Below are positions 11,481 to 39,400 of a DNA stretch of 64,000 bases, piece after piece. The stretch covers positions 378,550,419 through 378,614,418 of the forward strand of contig CM077643.1 in NCBI GenBank assembly GCA_039707465.1, in the 5' to 3' direction. Position 1 is the stretch's first letter; every line of letters begins with the position of its first letter. The notes under the pieces are model-generated. The model ran no database searches, was not told the DNA's origin, and was given only the letters and a program-made list of their open reading frames with translations. This DNA comes from Rhabdophis nuchalis (Eukaryota > Chordata > Lepidosauria > Squamata > Natricidae). A program made the translations under genes and the position numbers.

Positions 11481-11962
11481 ATGTGCTCCAGTCTCCTTTC
11501 TCATTTATTAAGGCTGATGTCAGATAAATACTGCATAGAACATTTAGATTATTTTCCCTTAACAAGAGGTTTTCCTTTTAAAGAAACCTCAAAGCCTTGT
11601 TGTTCACTTGAAAACTTTTAAGAACGATGCTCTTTGCATAGCAAATTTTGCTTTATCGCTCATTACCAGACAACTTTACAGAACGCAGCGTGCCAACTTA
11701 CAATATTATTCTCATGTGGGAAAAAAATAGTCACCTATTGTTAAGTGGCAGGAAACCTACATTAACATAAATATCCAGATAAAATATATGTGGCTTTCTC
11801 CATTTACTGTGAAACAATTTTTTTTGAAGGCACTAGAAAATAGTAACAAAAGCCACTGAGAGTCCTTTGTAGGAAAGTCCAGAGATATATTTTGGAGCAT
11901 TAATACTACATTCGTTGTCTTGCAGATCACAGGCAAATCCCCTCGTGCCAATTTTCACCTCC
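11480..11962 (-). terminator. HADHB: HADHB 3' UTR with polyadenylation signal
   Basis: On the minus strand the only AATAAA after the stop is at 11509-11504, about 455 nt into the UTR. A GU/U-rich stretch (TGTGTCACTGTTGTTG) lies 20-40 nt beyond it, as expected of a cleavage site near 11.48 kb. The cleavage position itself is inferred. Confidence 0.7.
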
Positions 11963-29447
<17,485 letters not shown>

Positions 29448-29994
29448 TTTGAAGCCTGAAATTGGAAGAAGAGATTGCTGTCATTTGTCTTAGTTAGCTT
29501 GTTCTTCTTGTTGTTGTTGTGTCATATCCGTCACTGGATGTTCACGATCATGTTGGCGATCCTAGTTAGCTTGTTAACAGTAACTATTGTGGGCATAGGG
29601 CCCAGTTCACAGGTTTATTCAAAATAGCTAAGCTCATGGTTCCCCATCTAGCTTCCAAAAAACACTGGGAAGTTTTCAAGCAGCAAGGCATAAACTGAAA
29701 CCATAATTTTATTTTATTAATAACAGATAATACAAAGTAGATGAAATTACTTATTTTATACTGGAACTTGGTTAACTTTGGTTAACTAAATTTGAAACCT
29801 GGTAAGTATAATTCTTGCTTTAATGCTTCCATCAAGATTTTGCTCATGCAAATAAGACTTTGAAAAGAATATTCTTTCAAATGCTTTGTACTATCTTATC
29901 ATCTATCATCTCTTACATTTCCCAGTTCATGTATGTCCAGCTCATTTTATTTAATATTACTGTAATATTATGGTTTTGGAGATGAGCTCCAAAA

Positions 29995-30200
29995 AGGAGA
30001 ATCAGCAAAGTGTAGCAATTCAGATGCTGAACTGGAATAGGAAAGAATCAGGTTTAAATTCACATTCAGCTATTATGTAATTTCATGATATGGCTTTCCA
30101 CTTAGGGATACAAGAACTGATTCAACCTGTTGCATGAAATGGAGAAAAAAGTTTTGAAGAACTATTATGTACAAATACTTTGTATCTGGAAGAATGCTGG
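29995..30200 (+). mobile_element. Degenerate SINE
   Basis: AGTGTAGCAATTCAGATGCTG, then GGTTTAAATTCAC as a B box-like motif. Old and uncertain; it lies in HADHB intron 1. Confidence 0.35.
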
Positions 30201-30347
30201 ATATATACAGGCTCAATCACATAATATCAAAAGTCAACCACTGAGTCTCTTTTTTGCTATGAACTGCAATTATGATAGGGAAAATCAAAATACCCTATGA
30301 TATATGGTATTTTAATTATCTTTATTGTTATTACAGTTTAATAATAT

Positions 30348-30385
30348 AAAGGTAAAGGTTCCCCTCGCACATATATGCTGGTTGA
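30348..30385 (-). mobile_element. Sauria-type SINE tail fragment
   Basis: GGTAAAGGTTCCCCTCGCAC followed by ATATATGCTGGTTG, equal to the tail edge of the 7.9-kb SINE. Confidence 0.7.
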
Positions 30386-31139
30386 AAACAAAAATACAAA
30401 ACCAGTACAAAAAAGTATAACAAACAAAAGTATAAAACAAACTATAAACAAAGGGGGGGAAAGAAAGGAAAATGTATGGCTAGCTGTTGAGAGCTAAATA
30501 GCTTGAAATAAATCTATACTAATATCTCTTGTTTATTTATTTATCAGCACAAACGTAAGCACAAATGGAAACCAAAGGCAACTTTCTGTCTGCATGGTCT
30601 CTTGTGATTAGCTGAAAGACAGAAAAGGAAAGCAACTTGCTTCCTCCTTTAATTGGGGGCTTACCAGGGTGTTGTGACACAAGTGTGTGTGTGTGTGTGT
30701 ATTTATTTATTATAGGTAATTTTTTCACAACAGCTCATAAAACTAAATATATATCAAATATCATACATTAAACAATATATGAAGACCTCAAATTTAAAAC
30801 AGAATAAACCTCCGTGGTAGTAAAATGTTATATTTGCCTGCTTTAGAAAAATGTAAATATTATACCATAACAGTGTTTCCTAAGTACAATGGGCAATTTA
30901 ATTATCTAAATACATATCTTGAGCATTCCATATTGCTATTATGCTTGCACAGTATTGGGACATTTCTTCCTTAAGAAACTTTGCATCGTACGTGCTTTGG
31001 GGTTATACACAAGCTACTTTTGCTCATGCGGATTACCCTTCCTCAGCTTTCCCTTATTAATCCCATTACATGCAAAAAGCAGGATGTGTAATACAAGGCA
31101 GCTACATTAAGAAAAACTAGATAGATCAGTAACTGGGCA
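30386..31139. other. HADHB: HADHB intron 1, AT-rich part
   Basis: Contains a short (GT)n tract at about 30683-30702; otherwise nothing recognised. Confidence 0.55.
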
Positions 31140-31382
31140 TATCGATGCATCATCCTCAATGTCTCCGTCCACTGCTCCTATCGCGTCTCTTCCCTCCACG
31201 GAGAACCCCCGCAGGAAAGCAAATCCTCCCACCGCCTAATCCCCCTCACTCGCCCTCCCTTCAGCCCGTTTGGGAATTAGAATCGCCCACCTTGGGGGAC
31301 CGCGAAAAACAAGGCAGATTAGCTCACCGCCGGCAACAGCCCTCCACCACAGGCTGGAAATAATCAGCCCCGCCCCCCTTAC

Positions 31383-31500
31383 CCGTCCAAAGGCGCCAGC
31401 AGACACGAAGGACCTCCCTTGCCGACATTAACCGGCGTTCTCCGTAGCCGCCTAACCCCCCACCCGGGTTCAACGTTTTTCTTTCCACATAACAAATATT
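31383..31500 (-). other. HADHB: Probable HADHB exon 1 (5' UTR or N-terminal extension)
   Basis: A consensus minus-strand donor, GACGG|GTAAGG, sits at 31383/31382 inside the CpG-rich promoter, where the first exon should end. A weaker alternative donor (GCG|GTGAGC) sits near 31328. The upstream limit is not visible, so the end given is arbitrary. This exon holds an ATG at 31428-31426 that is in frame, through the splice, with the exon 2 start (see findings). Confidence 0.55.
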
Positions 31501-31735
31501 GAAGAAGTGCCTTACAAAACAAGGGAACGTGAGAGAAATGTGCCCTTCGGAAGAACCGTGGGGAACATCTGCCGCGTTATGTTTGTGAACAGGCAATTTA
31601 GGGGACGGCGCACTTTAAGTAAACGAGAGCGACGGACAGGAAGGGAAAGCCCCCGTCGGTTTTTCCACGCCCCTTTCGCCTTCCTTCGCTTCTTTCAATC
31701 TTCGCTTGCTTGACCGACCTCCCCGCTGGGCTAAG

Positions 31736-31820
31736 ATGGCGGCTGCTGTCAGGGCTATCGGGAGCTTGTCGCGCTTCACGGCCGCTGCCAAGTATTGCTC
31801 GAGCCGGAGCAGCCTCATAG
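31736..31820 (+). CDS. HADHA: HADHA exon 1, start codon and presequence
   Basis: Residues 1-29, [20 protein letters not shown] onward, an Arg/Ala/Ser-rich matrix-targeting peptide like human MVACRAIGILSRF. The ATG lies within AAGATGGCGGC, with G at +4 and A at -3. The donor is ATAG|GTGAGA. Confidence 0.95.
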
Positions 31821-32871
31821 GTGAGAAAGGCTGGAAGGGAAACTGTCAGGCTCTCGGTTAATCGAGATGGGAACAGGGGGAAGAGCTCAGACGTTTCATT
31901 TTGTAGGGTAAGGGAGGGAGGGAGGGGGCGTTTCTAGGTTTACTCATGGTCTAAACTGGCACCAGATTATGCTCTTCCTTTATGCTTGCTTCTCTCCATT
32001 TAATGGGAAGGGGTCAAAGGGATTATTTAGACTACTTCACTCCAGCATGCCTTTAATCTCGATCTTCTAGATCAGCCCTTTGAGCCCGGAGGAATCCTTG
32101 AAATATTTTTCAGGCCTGGGGAACCCCTTGCATATTTAGGCTCAAATATAAGCAGAACTTACAAAAGTATTGTAGTCGTTTCATGCACTTCGTTCTCTAA
32201 ATCCAGTTTCTCCTTTCTTGCTGCTCCTCTGTTTCCACCTCCTCTCCCAAGGACCCTTTTGCAAAACTGGAGGGAGGTTGAGGCCTTGCAACATCAAACA
32301 CCCCCTCCCCTTAATATTTAGACTCCTCTGGACTTCTCCTGAATTCTTGGCACCTGATGCCCAATCCTCCAGCATCACCACAGCTTTTCCTTCCCACCCC
32401 ATCCTTCCCACCACCCTTTATGGGTGGTTCCTGCTTCCCCAGATGCACAGCAGTTGTTGCCAGTTGGGCAGTTTTCATGCCCATTTAGGCTTGATTTTGG
32501 AGATCAGTTGCAGGAAAATTTTGGCATTTGTGGGTTGCATTTTTCAAGCTATTTTGGGCTAGTTTTAAGGTGGTGTACAATTTGGGGATTATATATCAAG
32601 CTGTCACATTTGGAGAATGCAGCTCAGGGACACAGATGACACTGGCTCACTGAGTTGGACCAGTCAGCCTAGTCATCTCCTACTTTACCACCAGCCCTAC
32701 AAATCCAACTTCTCCTTTATCTAACCTCCCCCACTCCCCTTTCCATCTCCTTTCCCAAGGATTTTTCTGCAGAACTAGAGAGGCGTTCACAGCTTGCAGC
32801 CTCCCCTAAATAAATATCTGGACTCCTCAACCTCCTGAATTTTTGGCACCCTGATGCTAAATAGTACATAT

Positions 32872-32909
<38 letters not shown>

Positions 32910-33404
32910 TTCCTACCACCCTGTTCCCCCCACTTTGTGGGTGTTTCCTTTTGTTGCTGCTGTCCGGGCCAGTCCAGCCCAAGATCTCCTGCACCCATTC
33001 TGAGATGGAGCTTCCTGGGCTGATGCACCTGCAAAAAGAGAGGTGTGTTCCAATAAAGAAGAGTTGCAGGTGAGGTGTTGCAGGTGGGGGGGGGAGCAAC
33101 ATGTCTTGTCTCTCTCCAAATTCCCCGCCTCAGTTTGTGGTTTGCCTGCCTCCCTTCTGGCTCGTGTGCACACAATCCTTGCCCCACCCAAGTTTCACAT
33201 ACACTCCGGTATGACTAACAATTTAAATTGAAGTTGTCCAGTACAGTACTGTGAAAGTTTAAACAATAGAGTAGATAATTTTACTTCCATAACTGAGGGT
33301 GAATCTGAATGTAGGTCTCCCTGTTCCAAGTCTAGCATTTTAAGCTCTGTGATAGTGGAGAATATATGAGTCCCTTTTGGGAGATAGGGCGGTATAAAAA
33401 TCCG

Positions 33405-33485
<81 letters not shown>

Positions 33486-36400
33486 GGATGGGGAAATAAG
33501 GATGAATCACTTAAGTGGTTAATGCAGCACCTATACATTTGGGTTTCTTTCTGCAGTGTTGTAAACCATGAGTCCCATTGCACAAGTAGTTATAGTGTTA
33601 TGATGGCAGTTGAACCGGAATTTCCATCACCAAGCAATGTTATCATAAAGCACAATGTCACATGACTGAATCGTACACTAACAGCAGTCCTGGTTGTCAC
33701 TGTAATACCACTGTAATATGGTTGTTGTGGGAAGAAATGTCAGTCTCAGGCAAGAAGCATGGTGAGAGTACCACAGGCAGGCCACTAATTGCCAAATGTC
33801 TAGATCATGATCATGTGACTGTGTGATGGCTGGAACATTGAGGATCGATCATAAGTACCAACTCAGTTAGTGTTCTGAGTTGAGCAAATGTTTATAACCT
33901 GAGAACTACCTGTAGTTCATGCAGATTCTTTATTTAACAGTTTGTAATTAACGAAAATTAACTACAATAAGAAAAGTGCATAAATTATTTTATGTTTTTA
34001 AAGATATAAGAAAAGGATTGTCAGGATGACAATCTGGTTCCCAGATTTCAAAGAACTTAATGGTCCTATTTTCTAATTTGTTGCAGCTCTGACTTTGTAA
34101 TAAAAATCATTTTGGGGGGAAAAAAATACAATAGTTAAGACAAAGATGTTAAAAAACACCCCAGCTCCTATGCTTGACTTTTGATTGGATCCTATAGATA
34201 ATGGAAAAGAATTGCATCATGATTGACTTTGAAAAATTAGGCTACAAAATATGGAGTTAGAGTGTACCAGGTGGTGTTGGTGCTGTTCCATTCCATCTCC
34301 ATGACCATCCATGAGCTATTTCTAGGTGCTGTTATCGGTATTCCAGAATTGGATTTGTTGTTCACACTGCTGTTCTATTGCAGCAGTAATCAACAACGGA
34401 GCTCACTTTTTATTGATTGCTTCTTCACATTTTCTCCTACATCCTTCTTTTAGGCCTGCAACCCATCAACCAAGCTATTATAAATAGCCTTATTAAGAAG
34501 TCACAAGGATGTGGTATTTTACTCCTGTGACATATTTGTTGGACAGCTTGATAGATAGTTAAACAAGCTGTTCCATGTATCACCTTCATCCAACCCAACT
34601 CCTATTAGAGAGAACAGTTAATTGTTGATATCAAGCTTGGTGGGATGGGAAATACAGATGGGGGAACACTGCATGTTTCTAAACTATCCTCCTTTTAAAA
34701 AAGGCAGCAACTATTAGTTAGCCTTCACAGGGCTCAGCAGTTTGAAGTAAATGATTTTCTGCTACCTTAAAAACTGGTAGGTAGAATTTTAATGCAGCTG
34801 TTTGATTATTGCCAGAAAACTGTGGCTTGCACCAAGTTTATGTCTCCAGTCCTCTCTCTTCATCTCTTCAGTCTTTTCAGAAAACCCTGTGAGGTCTCAA
34901 GTAAGCAAAAAGTGGTCCACTCTTCTGCAAATGCAGCACTTTATAATAGCCTGCCACCACTGGCTTTGCTAGTTAAGAGTCTGGTAAATAAAACAAATCT
35001 TAATATGATATTGAAGATCTGAAAACAGCCCTAAGGAAAGAACTTTTTTTAAAATATTTTTTTTATTTCAAATTTATACCCCGCTCTTCTCCTAAAAAAG
35101 GACCCAGGGCGGCGCACAGGCGTTATTAAAACCATACAAAAATACATAATTATTAAAAACTATTAAACTTTCCCTGTGCTAAAACTAATAAAACTCTAAA
35201 ATTTAAAATTATCCCTATAAAAGTCAGAAACAGGGGTTATGCTAGGCCGGCTTGTTGGAATAAATGAGTTTTAAGACGTTGGCGGAAAAGGCGGAGGTCC
35301 ACGATGATGCGTAGATCGGGGGGCAGGTCGTTCCAGAGGGCTGGCGGTCACGTATATAGCTAGGCCCCGAGCCATGGAGCGCTTTGAAGATGGTCGTCAG
35401 CACCTTGAAGCGCACCCGAAAGGCCACAGGTAGCCAGTGCAGCTCGCGCAGGAGAGGTGTTATGTGGGATTGCCTTGAGGCACCCATAATCACCCGCGCG
35501 GCCCCATTCTGGACTAACTGCAACTAGATGTTCCTTTCTCCAGGCACCACATCATAAGCTCATTTAAATATGCTTTCTCAATAAATAGGCAGGATTCTGT
35601 TGTTCCGGTACAATCAGTTGTACATTATATTCTATTGTTACTCAATTTAATTGGTTTTTAATTCATAATAAATTTGCCTGATCTCATTTGACTTTAAAAT
35701 TTGTGTTCGATTTATTGCTGTTAAAAGTTGTTTATTCATTTGTTCTCTTTGATTGTGGCTGAAGTGTGGAGGGACCATTACAAGTTGTTGTCAGTAGGTA
35801 AATTCTTGTGTTTTCCTCAGAGAGAAACTACCTTTGAAAAACCAATCCTGTACATTTTGTTACTTCAGAGCATACAATTTAAAATTCTGCTGAATTTCCT
35901 TTAAATAGCCATGGAAGTAACATGCAGTATAATGATTAGGATAATTTTTTTAAAAAATCTTGGGGTTATATTCTAAACAAGGAAAGGTATGGAAAGAAAA
36001 AAGGGAGAAAGACTTGTTACCTAAAGATATCTAATGCTGTGTCACCGCATTGGATTTCATGGCCGAAATATCATCATCTACCCTATAGTTATCAGGTTCA
36101 TTTTCATCTGCTGATAATAGATTACAAGGAAATCAATTGCTGCCAATGTTCTTCAATGTCTGTATAAGTTCAAAGGCTACTTTTAAAGTGATAAAAGGTT
36201 GTTGTGCAATGTATATACTTCCTTAATGTTATAGTATTATATGCTTGGGCATATATAATGGTCAATTTTGGTTTTAAAAGATGTCAAACTACAGGACTCT
36301 GCTATTTTAGAATAAATAAACTAGCAAACAGACTTAATTTTGTGAAATTATCTAAAAAAACTGGGTAGGAGAGAAATCTTTTTGCCCCCAAAATTGTGGA

Positions 36401-39400
36401 CAAAAACCAATCCCAACTTTCCAACATGAACATATTTAAGTTGCAGTATACTGAGGATTTCCCCCTAAATAATATTTTGTAAATTGTGGAAATTGTTGAA
36501 AACAAAGGAACTGGGAGAGCAGTAAATACATTTGGTAAATACATTTATTATTTAACCATGTTATGTGCTACCACAATAAAAAATGACTCTTGACTACTTA
36601 TGTGGAAAAGATATAGATTAAAATATATGTGGTAATAATAAAAATAAAGATGGTAAGACTGACAATGGGAATTTTGTATATGTATGTGTGTATATAAACA
36701 CAAATATATGCACTCATGCAAGTGTGTCAAATGCATAAATTTATATATGGCGGGGGTGAATTTTCCTGGCTTGGTTTCAGTGGGACCTGGCAATGCTAAG
36801 TGGACCTGACAATGTAAGGCATTATGTTGAATTTTAATCTGTGTTCATAGTTCATTTTCTATCTGTTCCATTTTGTGGAGAGCAGTTCTCTTTAAATACA
36901 TCTTCCTTTTGGGTAAATATTGTATACTTATCTTGCTGAGCTGATTCTGATAGAGAAGACAAACGTGGAGAGACTTATTAGGAAGATAGTAGTGGGGACA
37001 AGCATATGACCTCAGCGCTTCATTGCCTGCATTTCTGGACAAGATGGAATGTAGGTGAAAGGTCCTTTCCTTTCTGTTGGCTTCTATTGAAAAGTAAGCA
37101 GGAAGGCAGGGCACCCTTCCAGCTTTTGAGCTGAGGTCATGTGATTGACTTACAAAGCATAGCATGTTTCAGTATGGACGTGTGGGTTTTTTAAATTAAG
37201 CATTGCGTTTTTGTTTAGGACTTGCACATTCGAAGCCCCCCCCCCCATTTTGAGTACACTTTTTCATATCATTTTTGCTCAGTGTATCAATAGGTAAAGT
37301 AATTAGTCTCCTGTTATTAATCTGTTTCAGACTTAATATACTTTGAAAGCCACAAGTCAAAAAAATCATAGGTGATAGAATGTTAAAAGTGCTGTTTTTT
37401 TAGAAAATAGGTCATTGCTTTTTGCATTCCAGACAGTTTTTGCATATTCTCTTATTGCTATTTTCTTATTTACCCAGATTCCATGGATGTAAGATTTTTC
37501 CATGTTTTCAGTTTAAAGTCACACAAAAAGCAAAAAAGTCATGCCACCCAGAATTTGTTCAGTATAATATTAAATTAAATGCACAAGAGACAAATTCCTT
37601 GTGTGTCCAATCACACTTGGCCAATAAAGAATTCTATTCTATTCTATTCTATTCTATTCTATTCTATTCTATTCTATAAAATTATATTGAGCAAAATACC
37701 ATTCAGTGTTTATGTCCCTGAAGAGCTCAGAACTGCACCAGGAGCTCTTTTGGTAGCACTTAAAAGGCCATTGATCTAAGACAGGATATACTGATTTAAC
37801 CTGAGAAGACAGCACATAATGCATATTCTTCTCCAAGTGGGATGGATTACAACTCCCATCATCCCCATTCAGCAGTTATTGGCCATAATAAGTAAAGAGG
37901 ATCCAATTCTTCACTCCAAGGTGCCAAAAGCACATAAAATTCATGATGTCTGAGGTCTTAGTAACAATGTACAGGGAGTGCCCGACTTACAGCCTTTCAT
38001 TTAGTGACTTTGCAGTTACAGCAGTAGTGACAAAAGTGACTTATGACCATCTTTCACATTTACGACCATTGCTGCATCCCTGTGGTTGTGTGATCAAAAT
38101 TCGGATGCTTGGCAACTGGCTCATATTTGTAATGGTCGCAATGCCCTGGAGTCACCTGACAAGCAAAGTCAATGGGAAAACCAGGTTCCCTTTACATCCG
38201 TGTTACTAACCAAATAACTGCATGATTCATTTAACAACTGTGGCAAAAAAGTCATAAAATGGGAGACCACCTGACCATTAAACAGCCATGGTCTCCCTTC
38301 CCCTTGTTTGGTCATTTCCTAGGCAGCGTCTCTTCCCATCATCTCTCTAGATCATTCGCATATATCATTACAAACAATGAAAGAGTGAATGGGGAAGGGA
38401 GGGGGAGAGGGTGGGAGTGCAAAGATTGTAAATAAGGGCATTCGTCTCAAAATTACTTTTTCATCACTGTCATAGCTGTGAATGGTTGTTGTCCAAGGCA
38501 GTCAGCAAAGAAGGACTACCCTTGACTTAGAACAGGTCATTTAACAGGTCATATTCAAAGTCTCCAAAAGGGAGCTTTGTGGCCCTTCCAACACACTTCC
38601 AGCCATCGTATAATGTCATGCTATCCCCACCAAATCCATGACCTGTCACAAATGGTTTGCACTTATGACTTATAAGTACATGGACACGTGCAGCAGGAGC
38701 ATACGTCTTAGTGCTTCCATGAGCCTCCGTGACGCTCCAGCTGCTCAGCAGAGCGTCGCACAGGTGCTGTACACACCGTGCGTGGAAGCGCCAAAGACTT
38801 AAAAGACCGGTAAGGAGCTTAGGCTACCGGAATGGTAGCCATACCGGGGCATACCGCCTGCAACCCACCACTGCAAGCACCCCATGATCATGTCATCGTT
38901 TGCAATCTTCTCTGTCAGCTTCCCCAGAAAGTCCATGAGGGAAGCCAGCAGGAAAGATTTCGAGCTGCTGCCATCTGCCAGGAGGACTTCCTCTTATCTC
39001 TGGGAGGTTGGCTGAAAGAGCGGCTTGCCCAATAGAACTCCCTCCAATGACTGCAGAAATGGGCTTGGATGCTGATGATCCGAGCCTTCTTTCTGCAATG
39101 CAGCAGAGGTGTTTCCCTCCCACACACACACAGGAGAGCTCAGCCCCTCCACTAGGCTGCAGTAACCGGTCTCAGATCCTGAAGATCCAAGCAGTGTTTC
39201 TGGAGCCTGGCACAGGTTCTCCTGTGCATGGAAGAACACAGGAAAGCTAGTGAACACCTTCACTCTGAGGCCTAAAATACTTTTAGCCTTCAAAATGATC
39301 ATGTTTGCTAGCTTTCTAGTCGGGAAAGCCAACAAATGCAGTCATTCTCATAATAATTTGGAAGGCCCCTTTTCCAAATTGCACCATTTTGAGAAAGAGC

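Larger units (their letters stand above)
31140..31860. promoter_or_regulatory. Shared CpG-rich bidirectional promoter of HADHB and HADHA
   Basis: CpG dinucleotides are clearly enriched here against the AT-rich flanks, and the two genes point away from it. No TATA box is obvious. Visible candidate sites are a GC box (31368-31377), an ETS-type CGGAAG (31548-31553), a KLF/Sp CCACGCCCC (31665-31673) and a YY1-type AAGATGGCGGC (31733-31743). The head-to-head arrangement matches the conserved vertebrate HADHA/HADHB pair. The sites are motif matches only; start sites are not determined. Confidence 0.8.

Noticed and set aside
31324..31596. 90-codon minus-strand frame in the promoter
   Set aside because: Most of it lies upstream of any likely transcript start. 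Only the part from the ATG at 31428 is of interest, and only through splicing.
32717..33187. 156-codon minus-strand frame
   Set aside because: It runs through a (CA)n tract in HADHA intron 1 and shows no domain.
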